A stretch of DNA of 64,000 bases. Origin: Streptomyces dangxiongensis (GTDB lineage: Bacteria > Actinomycetota > Actinomycetes > Streptomycetales > Streptomycetaceae). A model generated the notes under the pieces. The model made no database searches. It was not told the origin of the DNA and worked only from the letters and a program-made list of their open reading frames with translations. This document shows, in pieces, positions 43,104 through 54,545 of this stretch (the first letter of the stretch is position 1; each line of letters opens with the position of its first letter). Both the position numbers and the translations under genes were made by a program. The stretch is from NCBI RefSeq assembly GCF_003675325.1, contig NZ_CP033073.1:4154001-4218000 (forward strand), given 5' to 3'.

Positions 43104-44306
43104 CTACGCGAGCAGGTCCAGTGCCCGGCGTCCGACCTCCCTGCCGATCGGCAGGGACGCGGTGGCCGCGGGGGACGGCGCGTTGAGCACATGCACGGTC
43201 CGCGCACCCTCCTTGATGAGGAAGTCGTCCACCAGCGTCCCGTCCCGCAGCACCGCCTGTGCCCGCACCCCGGCGGCGGCCCGCACCAGATCGCCGGCCT
43301 CCACCGCGGGCAGCAGTCTTCGCACGGCCTCCAGGAACGCTCTCCTGGACACCGACCGCCGCAGCTCACCCGCCCCGTACCGCCAGTGCCGCCGGGCGAT
43401 CGCCCACGACCCCGGCCACGCGAGTGTCCCGGCCAGCTCCCGGGGCCGTACGACCCCCCAGCCGTACCCCTCGCGGGCCAGCGCCGGCACCGCGTTCGGC
43501 CCGATGTGCACACTCCCGTCGATCCCGCGCGTCAGATGCACTCCGAGGAACGGGAACGCCGGATCCGGCACCGGATACACCAGCCCCCGCACCAGCTCCG
43601 GCCGCGCCAGCTCGTAGTACTCCCCGCGGAACGGCACGATCCGCACCTCGGGCTCGTCCCCGGTGAGGCGGGCCACCTCGTCGCAGTACAGCCCGGCGCA
43701 GTTCACCAGCACGCGCGCGCGGACCACGTCCCCGGCCGCGGTGAGCACGGCCACGCCGCGCTCCGGCCGCCGGTCCACCCGGACGACCCTCGCGCCGTAC
43801 CGGATCTCCGCCCCGGACGCCCGCGCCAGTTCGCGCGCGACGCCGACGAAGTCGCACACCCCGGTCGTTCCCACGTGTATCGCGGCGAGACCGCGCACCT
43901 CCGGCTCGTACTCGCTGATCTGCGCGGGCCCCAGTTCGCGCACCGGGATGCCGTTCTCGCGGCCCCGCTGCACCAGCGCGTGGAGCCGCGGCAGCTCCTC
44001 CCGTCCGGTCGCCACGATCAGCTTGCCGGTGACGGCGTGCGCGATGCCGTACTCGGCGCAGAACTTCACCATCTCCGCGGCGCCCCGCACCGCGTACCGC
44101 GCCTTGAGGGAGCCCGGGCGGTAGTAGATCCCGCTGTGGATGACGCCGCTGTTGCGTCCGGTCTGGTGCCGCGCCGGGCCGGGCTCCTTCTCCAGCACCG
44201 TGACGCGCGTACCCGGTGCGGCGCGCGTGATCGCGTACGCCGTCGACAGCCCGACGATCCCGCCACCGATCACGAGCACATCACAGTCGTACGCCCCGGC
44301 CCGCAC
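43104..44306 (-). CDS. lhgO: L-2-hydroxyglutarate oxidase
   Basis: A 400-residue FAD-dependent oxidoreductase of the DAO family that converts L-2-hydroxyglutarate to 2-oxoglutarate. Dinucleotide-binding motif VLVIGGGIVGLSTAYAI at the N-terminus; RHQTGRNSGVIHSGIYYRPGSLKA is typical of LhgO; C-terminal GVRAQAVLRDGTLVDDFLI. The third GTG of the region (44306) is chosen because GGAGG lies 8 nt upstream. Confidence 0.92.
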   Translation of the reverse strand: MRAGAYDCDVLVIGGGIVGLSTAYAITRAAPGTRVTVLEKEPGPARHQTGRNSGVIHSGIYYRPGSLKARYAVRGAAEMVKFCAEYGIAHAVTGKLIVATGREELPRLHALVQRGRENGIPVRELGPAQISEYEPEVRGLAAIHVGTTGVCDFVGVARELARASGAEIRYGARVVRVDRRPERGVAVLTAAGDVVRARVLVNCAGLYCDEVARLTGDEPEVRIVPFRGEYYELARPELVRGLVYPVPDPAFPFLGVHLTRGIDGSVHIGPNAVPALAREGYGWGVVRPRELAGTLAWPGSWAIARRHWRYGAGELRRSVSRRAFLEAVRRLLPAVEAGDLVRAAAGVRAQAVLRDGTLVDDFLIKEGARTVHVLNAPSPAATASLPIGREVGRRALDLLA

Positions 44307-44415
44307 CTGCACCACCTCCGCCCTCGATAGTGCACTGCGCCACTGACAGTGGCTTCAAACGCCGACCGGTGACAGCGCCCCCGGAGCGGCACCGGCAGCG
44401 GACGCCGCGGCGCCG

Positions 44416-45840
44416 CTACGCCGGCGTCACCAGCAGCGGCCGGGCCCGCTCCCGCAGCTCCACCACCCGCGGCTCGTCCCCGTACGGCTCCAGGCGGTGC
44501 AGCAGGTCCTTCACGTACTCGGTGGTGCGGGCGGAAGAGATCCGTCCGGCCACCTCCACGGCCCGCACCCCCTGCTCACAGGCCGCGTCAAGGTTCCCCG
44601 ACTCCAGTTCGGCCACCGCCGAGACGACGAGCCGCAGCCCGTGCGAGCGCACGAACTCCTCCGTCGGCTTCGAGAGCGCCTGCTCGGTGAACCGCCGCAC
44701 CTGCCGCGGCGCCTTCAGGTCGCGGTAGCACTCGGCGGCATCAGCGGCGAACCGGTCGTAACCGTAGAAACCGAGCCAGGAGGGGTCGTTGTCGCCCTCC
44801 CTGGACCGCTCCAGCCACCCCTCGGCGGCCTTCAGTGCGGCGCCCGCCGCCTGCGCGTCCCCCGCGCGCGCGTGGGCCCGTGCCTCGATCAGCCGGAAGA
44901 AGCTCATGGTGCGGGCGGTCGCCAGTCCCCGGTTGCGCTCCAGGGCCGCCTGCGCGAGATCCACGCCCTCGTCGCCGAAGCCCCGGTAGGTGGCCTGCAA
45001 CGACATGGAGGCGAGGACGTACCCGCCCAGGGGGACGTCGGCCGCCGCGCGCGCGAGGCGCAGCGCCTGGATGTAGTACCGCTGGGCGGCCTCCTGCTGG
45101 CCGGTGTCGAAGGCCATCCAGCCGGCGAGCCGGGTGAGTTCGGCGGAGGCGCCGAACAGGGCGCGGCCGACCTCGTCGGAGTAGGAGCCGAGCAGCAGCG
45201 GTGCCGCCTCCACCCGCAGGCACTCCGGCACCATGGACGAACGCCAGTCGCCGCCTCCGTATTTGGAGTCCCAGCGCCTGGCGTCCTCCGCGGCTTCCCG
45301 CAGCTTCTGTACATCGCTGTGGCCGACTTTGATCGGTGCGCCCGATTCCTCGGCGGAAGCCGTCTCGCGCGCGACCGAGCTGTCGGCGGGGGTTATCAGC
45401 CATCGTGAGGCGGGCGTCGCGTAGGCGCTGACCGCGAAGGACCCGGCGAGCGACTGCCAGATGCCGCCGGCGCCGGACCTACGGCCGGCGAGGTCGAGGC
45501 GGTACAGCTCCGTCGCCGACCTCACCGCCTGTGCCACGTCCCTGGGGAAGGCGAGGCCCACCTCGGGCGCGGGGTCCGCGTCGGCCAGGCCGATCTCGTG
45601 GAGCGGCACCGGGCGGCCGAGCTTCTGCCCGATGGCGGCGGCGATGAGGTGCGGTGCGGCACCCTGGGGCACCATGCCCTTCGACACCCAGCGCGCCACC
45701 GACGTCTTGTCGTAGCGAAGCGTCAACCCGCGCTGGGCGCCCAGGTCGTTGACGCGCCGCGCGAGTCCTGCGTTGCTGATTCCCGCGAGGGCGAGAACGG
45801 CGCCGAGTTTTTCGTTCGGCCCGCGTTGCTCCCTGGACAT
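44416..45840 (-). CDS. NsdA-like regulator (sporulation-associated TPR protein)
   Basis: A 474-residue cytoplasmic protein. The N-terminus [24 protein letters not shown], then [13 protein letters not shown], is the HTH-like region of NsdA/NsdB family regulators that restrain development and antibiotic production in Streptomyces. The rest is TPR-like helical ([40 protein letters not shown]). From its position it corresponds to the gene annotated sporulation-associated protein in S. coelicolor (SCO4114 from memory). ATG start with GAGGGG. Confidence 0.85.
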   Translation of the reverse strand: MSREQRGPNEKLGAVLALAGISNAGLARRVNDLGAQRGLTLRYDKTSVARWVSKGMVPQGAAPHLIAAAIGQKLGRPVPLHEIGLADADPAPEVGLAFPRDVAQAVRSATELYRLDLAGRRSGAGGIWQSLAGSFAVSAYATPASRWLITPADSSVARETASAEESGAPIKVGHSDVQKLREAAEDARRWDSKYGGGDWRSSMVPECLRVEAAPLLLGSYSDEVGRALFGASAELTRLAGWMAFDTGQQEAAQRYYIQALRLARAAADVPLGGYVLASMSLQATYRGFGDEGVDLAQAALERNRGLATARTMSFFRLIEARAHARAGDAQAAGAALKAAEGWLERSREGDNDPSWLGFYGYDRFAADAAECYRDLKAPRQVRRFTEQALSKPTEEFVRSHGLRLVVSAVAELESGNLDAACEQGVRAVEVAGRISSARTTEYVKDLLHRLEPYGDEPRVVELRERARPLLVTPA

Positions 45841-46565
45841 GCGCCACCCCTCGACACAGACGGCTGCCGCGATGGCATAACCGCGCGGCATTCGTAAACC
45901 CAGCGTAGTTCGCCGCATCCCAAGCGTTAAGGGGCATTCTTCCGGATGGCGGGATTGTGGTCCGTACGGCAGTACGGTCCTGTACGCACCGTGCACGGCC
46001 CGCCATCGCGTGCCCCCGCGCGTGTGGCCGTGCGCCCGTCCGTGCGCTCTTCTCCGGCCACCGGGGGAGCGGTTCCATGGCTTCTGCGTGGGTCGGCCCG
46101 CTGTACTGGATCCAGTGGGCTGGGGGACACCGCCGCCTTCATCCCCGCGGGTGGCGGACCGGTCCGGGAGGCGATGCCCGCCTCCCGGACTGTGCGTGCG
46201 CGCGCGCCGCCCGGCGCTCCGCAGGCCTGTACGGAGCGTGCTCATCTCCGTTGCCGCTGCGCGTAATTGGCCGAAAACCGCCCCCCTTTCCGGACCTCGA
46301 ATTTCCGGTCCCACCACGCAACTTGAGGGCGTGAGGGGCGGTTTGGGGGCGCGTACTGGGGGCGCATTCGCGCCGCACCCGTCGGACACCGCCCGGAACC
46401 CGCTCCCCCCAGCCGCGCGGGCCACCGGCCAACTCCCCTGGCACGTGCCGCGAACTTCCCCCGGTCGAAGGCGGCGCCGCCGCCCCTCCCCGGCGCGTTC
46501 TTCATGGCAGCATGGGGACCCGGTTCGTACGGTGCACTGGTTGTCCACAGCGTGTGGAGGCGTCG
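45841..46565. other. Long divergent intergenic region, no gene
   Basis: 725 bp between divergent genes with no supported coding frame or clear RNA. An AT-richer stretch around 45875-45960 may hold the promoter for the NsdA-like gene. Confidence 0.5.
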
Positions 46566-48641
46566 ATGCGGTGGTTGGTGGGGTGGAGCAGCACCGCCGC
46601 GGGCACCGCCGGGACCGGCACCGCGGGCGCCACCGGATACGACGGCGAGACCCTGCGCCCGGTCGGATCACAACTCCTGTGGGGCGACCCGGATCCGCTG
46701 TGGGCCGTCGGCGACTGGCGCCCGGACGAGGTCCGCGTGGTGCACGCCGACCCGCAGCACCGCATCGCCGTCCTCGGCATCTGCGGCGCCACCGACGAGG
46801 AACTGCGGCGCGGCCTGGTCACCGCGCGCGGGGGTGCCCTGCGCCATCTGACCAACTGGCCCGGCAGCTACACGGCCGTCGTCCAGGCCGGCCGCCGCAT
46901 CACCGTCTGCGGCGACCTCGCGGGCGTCCGGCCCGTGTTCCACACGCCCTGGGCCGGCGGTACCGCCTACGCCACCGCCGCGCTGCCCCTCGCCGACCTC
47001 GTCGAGGCCAACCTCGACTTCACCCACCTCGCCGCGCTGCTCGCCGCCCCCGACGTACCGGCCGCGCTGCGCGACACCACCCCGTACGAGGGCGTACGGC
47101 GCATCCCGCCGGGACACGCCCTGGTGCTGCGCGCCGGAGCGCGCGAGATCGCCGGCTACGAGCCGGTCGCCTCCCTCGCCGTGGCCGCGCCCGCGTCCGA
47201 CCCCGACCGCGCCGTGGACGCCGTGCGGGACGCCCTCGTGGACGCCGTCCGCACCCGGCTCTCCGCACCCCGGCACGTGCCCGACCTCGACCCCGGGCCG
47301 GTGCCCGGCATGGGACCCGCCGAGCGCCGGGCCGCGCGCGGGATGCCGGTGCCCGGCATCGGCGCCGACCTGTCCGGCGGCCCCGCCTCCGGCACCCTCG
47401 CGCTGCTCGCCGCCGGGCTGCCCGGCAGACCCGGCACGCTCCTCGGCCACGGCACGGGCGCGGGCGAGCGGCTCCTCGCCGTCACCTTCAACGACCTCGC
47501 CGTGGCCGGCCGCGAGGCCGAACTCCAGCGCGCCGGCGCCCTCGCCGCCAACCCCCGCCTGCACCACGTCGTGGTGACCGGCGGCGAGGAGACCCTGCCC
47601 TACGCCGGCCTCGACGGCCCCCTGACCGACGAACCCGGACCCTCCCTGGTGCTGGCCGCCCGGCACCGCGCCCGGCTCGCCGCCGGCAGCGCCGACCACT
47701 TCACCGGCCACGGTGCCCGCCAGGTCCTGGACGCCCACCCCGCCCGCCTCGCCGACCTCCTGATGGACCGCCGACGACGTCACCTGGTCCGGCCGGTCGC
47801 CGCGCTCGCCCGGGCCGACGGCTCGGTGCTGGTCCCCGCGCGCGTGTACGGCGCGGCCCGGCGGCTCGCCCGCACCCCCTACCGGGCGGGCCTGGAGGTG
47901 CTGGCCGAGCGGCTGATGCGGCGCCGCTTCGACGAGCCCAAGGGAGCGGTCGGCGCGTCGCTCGCCGCGCTGACCTGGGCCGGACCGGGGCCGGCCGCCC
48001 GCTGGCTGACGGGTGAGGCGCTGGCTGAAGTATCGGTTCTGCTCCAGGCGGAGGCCGACCGCTCCGGGACCGGCGCGCAGCGTCCCGGCGACTACCGCGC
48101 GCGTGCGGCGCTCGCCCGGCACGCCGCCGACCTCCGCGTACTGGAGCAGGCCGCGGAGATCCGCTCCCAGCGGCTGCACGCGCCGTTCCTCGACAACCAG
48201 GTCGTCCGCGCCTGCCGCGACCTGCCCGAAGCCCTGCGCGTCCAGCCCGGCGCACGGTCCGCCATCCTCCGTACGGTCCTGGCGGGCTCCGGCGTCACCG
48301 ACCTCCCGCCCGGCTGGGGCACCCCCTCCCACGGCTCCTCGGCGGCAGCCGCGCGCGCGGGTCTCCGCGTCGCCGCCGACTCCCTCCTGGACCTCTTCTC
48401 CAGCCCCCTCCTGGCCGACGCCGGACTGATCGAGGCCCGCGTCGTCCGCAAGGCCCTGCGCACCGCCGCGGCGGGCGAGGCGCTGCCCCTCGACGGGCTG
48501 GCCGGCCTCGTCTCCCTCGAACTCTGGCTCCACCGCCTCCTCGGCCGCCGCGGCACCTGCTGGACGGGCACCCCCTCCCGCTCCCGAGCGGTCCCCTCGG
48601 GAATCCAGCCCAGACGGGGAGCGCTGACACCGGGGGCGTGA
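46566..48641 (+). CDS. Asparagine synthase-related protein (orphan lasso-cyclase-like)
   Basis: A 691-residue protein with the layout of Asn synthetase B/lasso peptide macrolactam synthetases: an N-terminal glutaminase-like beta domain lacking catalytic Cys2 ([13 protein letters not shown]), with [13 protein letters not shown] and [20 protein letters not shown], then the synthetase domain. The pyrophosphate loop reads [17 protein letters not shown] instead of SGGxDS, and the GDGGDE-like site reads [11 protein letters not shown]. The C-terminus [18 protein letters not shown] is cyclase-like. No lasso precursor, RRE or transglutaminase gene is nearby. GGAGG before ATG 46566 fixes the start. Confidence 0.82.
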   Translation: MRWLVGWSSTAAGTAGTGTAGATGYDGETLRPVGSQLLWGDPDPLWAVGDWRPDEVRVVHADPQHRIAVLGICGATDEELRRGLVTARGGALRHLTNWPGSYTAVVQAGRRITVCGDLAGVRPVFHTPWAGGTAYATAALPLADLVEANLDFTHLAALLAAPDVPAALRDTTPYEGVRRIPPGHALVLRAGAREIAGYEPVASLAVAAPASDPDRAVDAVRDALVDAVRTRLSAPRHVPDLDPGPVPGMGPAERRAARGMPVPGIGADLSGGPASGTLALLAAGLPGRPGTLLGHGTGAGERLLAVTFNDLAVAGREAELQRAGALAANPRLHHVVVTGGEETLPYAGLDGPLTDEPGPSLVLAARHRARLAAGSADHFTGHGARQVLDAHPARLADLLMDRRRRHLVRPVAALARADGSVLVPARVYGAARRLARTPYRAGLEVLAERLMRRRFDEPKGAVGASLAALTWAGPGPAARWLTGEALAEVSVLLQAEADRSGTGAQRPGDYRARAALARHAADLRVLEQAAEIRSQRLHAPFLDNQVVRACRDLPEALRVQPGARSAILRTVLAGSGVTDLPPGWGTPSHGSSAAAARAGLRVAADSLLDLFSSPLLADAGLIEARVVRKALRTAAAGEALPLDGLAGLVSLELWLHRLLGRRGTCWTGTPSRSRAVPSGIQPRRGALTPGA

Positions 48642-48940
48642 GGGTTCGTCGGGGCGCGGGGTGGCGTGTGGGGGGCGGGCATGCGCGCCGTGGCTGCGGG
48701 CAGTCGTGCCGCTGGGGCGGCACGGGTGGGCGCGGCGGCACCCCGCGAGCGCGGGTGAGCGGCCCGGCCCCCGGCCGGCGACAGCACCGGAGCCCCTGTC
48801 GGCGTGGGTGAACGGCTCGATCCGGCGGCACCGGAGACCCAGCCGAAGCGGGTCAGCAGCCCGGCCCCCGCCCGGTGGCAGCGCTCCGCCGGTCGCGAAA
48901 CCCCCGTGCCCCGGCTGCCGTCTCCCGCGACAATGCCCTG

Positions 48941-51900
48941 GTGCGGTACAGAATTCTGGGCGTGACCCGAGCAGCGGACGACCAGGGCACCCCCCTGCCC
49001 ATCGGCGGCCCACGCCTGCGTACGCTCCTCGCCGCCCTCGCCCTCCGCCCCGGCCGCACCACCACCCCCGACACCCTCATCGGCGAGATCTGGGCGGACG
49101 CCCCGCCCCAGGACGCCCCCGCCGCCCTCCAGGCACTCGTCGGCCGTCTCCGCCGTACCCTCGGCAGGCACGCCGTCACCTACGCGCCCGGCGGATACCG
49201 CCTGGAAGCGACCGAGGACGACGTGGACCTGCACGTCTTCGAGCGGCTCACCCGCGTCGGCACCCACGCCCTCACCGCCGGCGACCCGGCCACCGCCCAC
49301 CGCACGCTCACCGAGGCCCTCGCCCTCTGGCACGGCCCGGCTCTCGCCGACCTGCCCGACCGCACCGCCGCCGCCCGCCCGGACGCCCTCCGTCTGGACG
49401 CGGCCCGTGCCCGCGCCGCCGCCGCGCTCGCCCTCGGCCGCGCCCAGGAGGCCGTACCGGAGCTGAGGGAACTGGCCACGGCGCACCCGTACGACGAACC
49501 CCTGCACGCCCTCCTGATCCGCGCTCTGCGGGACACGGGCCGTCCGGCCGACGCCCTCACCGCCTACGAGTCCGTCCGCCGCACCCTCGCCGACACCCTC
49601 GGCACCGATCCCGGCCCGGAACTCCGCTCCCTGCACACGGCGTTGCTGCAACAGGAGAACCCGGCGCGCTCAGTGGATCCGGCGCACCCGATGCCCCCCG
49701 CGCACCCGGCGCCTCCGGTGCACCCGGAGGTACCGCACCGCGCCCGGCCTCCCCGGCGCACCGGTAATCTCCGTCCCCGTCTGACGTCCTTCGTCGGGCG
49801 GGAACCGGAGCTGGAGGCCATTCGTTCGGATGTGCACAGGGCCCGCCTGGTCACGCTCACCGGACCGGGCGGCTCCGGGAAGACCCGTCTCGCCGAGGAG
49901 GCCGCCGCCGCGTTCCCCTCGGCCTGGCTGGCCGAACTGGCCCCGCTCGACCGGCCGGAGGCGGTGCCCGGCGCGGTGGTCAGCGCCCTCGGTATGCGCG
50001 AGACCGTGCTGCTGGGCAACGAACTGGCGACCCCGCAGGCCGACCCCACGGCGCTGCTGGTCGAGTACTGCGCCCCGCGCAGCCAACTGTTGATCCTCGA
50101 CAACTGCGAGCACGTCATCGGCGCGGCGGCCACCCTCGCCGAGACCCTCCTCACCCACTGCCCCGGCCTCACGGTCCTCGCGACCAGCCGGGAACCCCTC
50201 GGCGTCCCGGGTGAGTCGGTGCGCCCGGTCGAGCCCCTCGTCCCGGAGCAGGCGCACCACCTCTTCGCCGAGCGCGCGAAGGCCGTCCGGCCCGACGCCG
50301 ACACCGTCCTCGGCGACACCGCGGCCGTGACGGAGATCTGCCGCCGCCTGGACGGGCTGCCACTCGCGATCGAGCTGGCCGCCGCCCGGCTCAGGCTGCT
50401 GACCCCACGGCAGATCGCCGACCGGCTGGACGACCGCTTCCGCCTGCTCACCTCCGGCAGCCGTACGGTCCTGCCCCGCCAGCAGACCCTGCGCGCGGTC
50501 GTCGACTGGTCCTGGGACCTGCTGGACGAGCGGGAACGGACGGTCCTGCGCGAGGTTTCGGTGTTCGCCGGCGGCTGGGACCTCGCCGCGGCCGAGGCCG
50601 TGTGCACCGGCCCGGTGGCGGAGCTGCTCGGTGCGCTGGTCGACAAGTCCCTCGTCGTCGCCGCCCCGCACGACCCCGACGGCACCGCCTCCGGCATGCG
50701 CTACCGCATGCTGGAGACCATCCACGAGTACGCCACCGAGCGCGCCGCCGAGGTCCCCGGCCTGCGCGAAGCGGCCGAGCGACGCCACCGCGCGTGGGTG
50801 CGGGCCCTCGTGGAGGAGGCGGAGCCGCGACTGCGGTCGGCGGCCCAGTTGCCCTGGATCTCCCGTCTGGAGACCGAGCTGGACAACGTCCGCGCGGCCC
50901 TGGACCGCGCGGTGCGCGCGGGCGACGAGGCCGGGGCGGGCGCCGTCGTCCTGGCCATCGGCTGGTTCTGGTGGCTGCGCAACCACCGCCAGGAGGCCGT
51001 GAGGTGGGTACGGCTGGTGCTCCGCCTGGGCGTCGCCCTGGACGCCGTGTCCGCGGGCGCGCCGGACGGCGGCCTGATGGCGCTGGTCGAGTCGGCCGAC
51101 CCGGTGGGCGCCTTCCTCGCCGCCCCAGACGGCGAGGCCGGGCATCCGCTGCACGAGCTGCGGACGGACCTGCGCATGCTCGACCTGTTCCTGACGTCCG
51201 ACTCCAGAGCGGAGAACCTCACGGCCGACGACCGGGCCCCGGAGTACGTCGCGCGCGTGCGCGCCGCCTACGAGCCGGGGGGCCCGCGGGCGGCCCGGCT
51301 CCCGGGCCTCGTCTGGCCGCTGACCGCCCACTACCTGGGTGCCCCGGCCGACGTCCACCCGGACCTGACACAGGCCGTCGCCAACTGCCGCCGCCACGGC
51401 GGTGCCTGGGAGGTGGGCGTCGCCCTGATGTTCCGCACCCACGTGACCGTCGACTCGCCGGGCAACCTGGAGGGCGTCGACGAGGACCTGGCCGAGCTGC
51501 GGCAGCTTAGCCGGCGCGTCGGCGACCGCTGGATGCGGGCCCAGGTGTGCGGCGCGGCCGGCGAGGCGGCGATGGCCCGCGGCCGGTTCGACGCGGCACG
51601 CGCCGAGTACGAGGAGGCACTGCGGCTCGCCTACGAGGTCGGCGCGTACGCGGAGTCCCCGTTCCTGTTGGCCCGCCTCGCCGAGATCTCCTACCGCTCC
51701 GGCGACCGGAAGGCCGCGCTCGCCGCCCTGGACGAGGCGGAAACGGCCGCCGACCGGTACGTGGTGCCGGAGTCACGCGCCTTCGTCATGCTGCTGCGCG
51801 CCCACATCGCCCTGCAGGACGGCTGCGCCGCCCGCGCCCGCGAGCTGTACGAGGCGACCTGCGCGGTCGTGCGGGGGAGCACCCGTCCTCCGCAGTTCGT

Positions 51901-52285
51901 GGCGGCCCAGCGCACGGTCGAGGCGCTGCTCACGGCCGACGAGTCCGGTCCGGCACACGGCCTGCCGATCGTGGCGCAGGCCCTGCGCGAGGCCGTGGAG
52001 CAGGGGGGTGCCGAGTCGATCACGGCGGGGCTGGTGGACATCGCCGCCGGCCTGCTGGCCCGGCTCGGTGATCTGCCGAGCGCCCTCCGGCTGTTCGCCG
52101 CCGCGGACCACTGGCGGGACGGCCGCCCGCGGCCCGAGCCCGAGCGCGGCGTCGCCGCCCGGGTGCGCGCCGGTGCCCGCGCGGCCCTCCCGGCCGACCG
52201 TTACGCGGCCGAGAGCGCCCGGGGCGCGTCCCTCGGCGTCGCGGACGTCCTGCGGGAGCTGGGCGTCCCGGCGGCCGTCGAGTGA
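48941..52285 (+). CDS. AfsR/SARP-family regulator with NB-ARC ATPase
   Basis: A 1114-residue regulator. The N-terminal OmpR-like winged helix (RLRTLLAALALRPGRTTTPDTLIGEIW) is followed by a bacterial transcriptional activation domain (DVDLHVFERLTRVG to about residue 245), a Pro-rich linker, an NB-ARC domain with Walker A TLTGPGGSGKTRLAEE (near 305-315) and LLILDNCEHV, and a helical TPR-like C-terminus. It is an AfsR-type integrator of signals controlling secondary metabolism. GTG 48941 lacks a ribosome site; possibly leaderless. No biosynthetic cluster is adjacent. Confidence 0.9.
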   Translation: MRYRILGVTRAADDQGTPLPIGGPRLRTLLAALALRPGRTTTPDTLIGEIWADAPPQDAPAALQALVGRLRRTLGRHAVTYAPGGYRLEATEDDVDLHVFERLTRVGTHALTAGDPATAHRTLTEALALWHGPALADLPDRTAAARPDALRLDAARARAAAALALGRAQEAVPELRELATAHPYDEPLHALLIRALRDTGRPADALTAYESVRRTLADTLGTDPGPELRSLHTALLQQENPARSVDPAHPMPPAHPAPPVHPEVPHRARPPRRTGNLRPRLTSFVGREPELEAIRSDVHRARLVTLTGPGGSGKTRLAEEAAAAFPSAWLAELAPLDRPEAVPGAVVSALGMRETVLLGNELATPQADPTALLVEYCAPRSQLLILDNCEHVIGAAATLAETLLTHCPGLTVLATSREPLGVPGESVRPVEPLVPEQAHHLFAERAKAVRPDADTVLGDTAAVTEICRRLDGLPLAIELAAARLRLLTPRQIADRLDDRFRLLTSGSRTVLPRQQTLRAVVDWSWDLLDERERTVLREVSVFAGGWDLAAAEAVCTGPVAELLGALVDKSLVVAAPHDPDGTASGMRYRMLETIHEYATERAAEVPGLREAAERRHRAWVRALVEEAEPRLRSAAQLPWISRLETELDNVRAALDRAVRAGDEAGAGAVVLAIGWFWWLRNHRQEAVRWVRLVLRLGVALDAVSAGAPDGGLMALVESADPVGAFLAAPDGEAGHPLHELRTDLRMLDLFLTSDSRAENLTADDRAPEYVARVRAAYEPGGPRAARLPGLVWPLTAHYLGAPADVHPDLTQAVANCRRHGGAWEVGVALMFRTHVTVDSPGNLEGVDEDLAELRQLSRRVGDRWMRAQVCGAAGEAAMARGRFDAARAEYEEALRLAYEVGAYAESPFLLARLAEISYRSGDRKAALAALDEAETAADRYVVPESRAFVMLLRAHIALQDGCAARARELYEATCAVVRGSTRPPQFVAAQRTVEALLTADESGPAHGLPIVAQALREAVEQGGAESITAGLVDIAAGLLARLGDLPSALRLFAAADHWRDGRPRPEPERGVAARVRAGARAALPADRYAAESARGASLGVADVLRELGVPAAVE

Positions 52286-52312
52286 CGCCCGGTGTGTCCG
52301 GCCCGGCACGGC

Positions 52313-54254
52313 CTAGCGGCAGGTGAACCGGGACTTTGCCCAGTCCGCGAGCGCCGCCCGGTCGAAGGCGGTGCGGTACGGCTCCACCACGAGCCGTACG
52401 GTCCCGCGGCCGGTCAGGTCCACATGGACGGGGGCGGCCGGGTCGCGGCCCCCGACCAGGGGGGACCGCCAGAGCCGGACCCCGTCGGCGTACACGGAGA
52501 ACGAGACCCTGCCCAGGCCGAGGGTGAGGTCGTCGACGCCGGCCAGTGCGTCGTAGGCGGTGCACCGGCGGTTGAGGGCGATGGTGACGGAGGACCGGCC
52601 GGACACGGTCACCCCGTGCGCGTACCGGCCGCCGCCGACCGACATGCCGTACCGCTGCCACACCCAGCCGCTGCCGCCCAGGGAGATCTCCGGCCGGGTG
52701 CCGTCGCCGTCGAGGTCGTAGCGCAGCTCGCTCAGCCGGTAGACGGCGGCCACCGGCGGTGGGGGTGGGCGCCGGGACGGGCGTCCGGGGCGGGGTGGGC
52801 GCGGGCTTCGGCGCGGGGGTGGGCGTCGGTTCGGGGGTGGGGGTGCGGCTGGGGGCCGGGGACGGAGGCGGTGACGGGGATGCGGGCGCGGTGGGTGCCG
52901 GCGCCGTCGGCTCCGGGGTGAGGGCGACCGGTTGGGGCATCGGCTTCTTCTTCTTCTCCGGCCGCCCCGGACGCGTCAGCCTCGTCGGCGGTGCCGGCTG
53001 TGCCGGCGGCGTGGGCGTCGGAGCCTGCGACCGCACGATCGGCGTGGGCGGCCGCGGCCGGGCGGCCTCCTTCGCCGGACGACCGTCGTTCACCAGGGCC
53101 AGCGCCACCGCCGCGACGGCCACCGCGACGACACCGGCCGCGATGCCCGCTTTCACCGGCGCCCCGAGCCCCTCCGAGGCCGCGGCCCCGCCGCCCGCCC
53201 CGCCGGACGACCCGGTGGCCGCGGTGGCGCCGGCAGCCCCGGCCCCGGCGCTGCCGGCCACGATCCCGAGGGCCTTGGCGTACCCGACGGCCCCGAACCA
53301 GCCGATGACCGCGACCGGTACGACACCGGGGATACCGCCGGCCACCTCCTCGATCTGCGCCGCCGCCAGCCGGCACTTCGCGCACTCCGCCAGGTGCTTG
53401 CGCAGGCCCCGCTCGGCGCGGACACGCAGTTTGCGGCGGGCGTACGTGCCGAGCTGGTCGGCGTAGCGGGCGCACTCCCCGTCCTGGGCGAGGGCGGCGC
53501 TGACGTGGGCCTGGAGGTAGGCCTGCTTCAGCCCTTCCCGGGCGCGGCTGGCGAGCACCCGGGTGCCGTTGGCGTCCAGGCCGAACAGCACGGCGACCTC
53601 GCTGGGGGACTCGTCCTCCACCTCGGTGTGCCACAGCACGGCCTGCCAGCGTTCGGGCAGCGACCGGAAGGCCCGCATGGCCATGGACTGCTCGGCCTCG
53701 TGCAGGGCGCGCACGTCGGCGCCGACCGCGGCGGTACCGGCGTCGGGTAACTCTGTCTTCAGTGCGGCCTGTTGGGCGAAGACGGCGAAGTCTTCGACGA
53801 GCTGCTCGCGCCGGGCGGACCGGCTCCAGTGCGCGGCGACATGCCGCACGGAGGTCAGCAGGTAGGCCCGTACGGCGTGTCGGGGGCCCGACCCGCCCCG
53901 CACCGCTTGCAGCATCCGCGCGAACACCTCGGCGGTGAGGTCGTCGGCGGTGTGCCCGTCCCGGCAGCAGCCGCGCGCGTACCGCCGCACCGCGTCCGCG
54001 TGCCGCCGGTACAGCTCTTCGTAGGCCGAGTCGTCACCGGCGCGCATCCGCCCGATCAGCTCGCCGTCGGCGGGGGGTGTCTCCCGGGGCGGCGGCAGGA
54101 CGCTCCCCTCGCGCTGGGCCGGCACGCTCTCGCCACCCGGGCCGCCGACGGCAGCGGGGCGCCCGCCCTGGTGGGGCACGTGGGGTGAGGTCAGCCCGTG
54201 GGCTTCCGTCTCCCCGTCGTCACCGCGTGACTCGCCCCACCCGTCAACGCCCAT
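52313..54254 (-). CDS. Membrane-tethered ECF sigma factor with NPCBM-like domain, apparent frameshift
   Basis: From the ATG at 54254: a disordered N-terminus, sigma-2 (DDSAYEELYRRHADAVRRYARG..DLTAEVFARML), sigma-4 (MAMRAFRSLPERWQAVLWHTEVEDESPSEVAVLFGLDANG), a zinc-finger anti-sigma-like motif (LRKHLAECAKCRLAAAQ, about 285-300), a TM helix (AGIAAGVVAVAVAAVALALV, about 367-389) and a Pro/Thr linker. A C-terminal NPCBM-like carbohydrate-binding domain (VAAVYRLSELRYDLDGDG to WAKSRFTC) lies in another frame from 52753. Removing one C from the C5 run at 52761-52765 joins them as PAPTPPPVAAVYRLSE. As read, the sigma frame runs on to 52020 as nonsense. Similar to ECF groups with fused membrane extensions. 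Confidence 0.82.
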
Positions 54255-54545
54255 CACGGAAAGCCCCCGACACCGGCCCAGCCCAACCCGACACCGGCTC
54301 AGAGTGCCACAGCGCGTTCGCCCGGAGGGCCCGTCACAGAGCCCATCCACTCGTCCGAGCGGACTTCTCCCACCCCACTCGAACACCCCGGCCGGCGACG
54401 GCGCGCGACAGAGGTCACCCGCGACAGGGGACACCCGCGCCCGTACGACTGGGACAGCCGCACGGGCGCGGGTGGGAGACGGCATTCCGCCGACGGCAGG
54501 ACCGAAGCCAGCGGCGGTCACACCGGCCGGGACCGGAGTCCCCGC

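Noticed and set aside
46668..49013. A 781-codon minus-strand frame opposite the Asn synthase-like gene
   Set aside because: Gly/Ala/Arg/Val-rich shadow of the coding strand; no recognisable domain.
46566..52285. Lasso peptide or other antibiotic biosynthetic cluster
   Set aside because: A cyclase-like protein and an AfsR-like regulator are adjacent, but no precursor peptide, leader peptidase, RRE or tailoring gene is present, and the synthetase loop is degraded.
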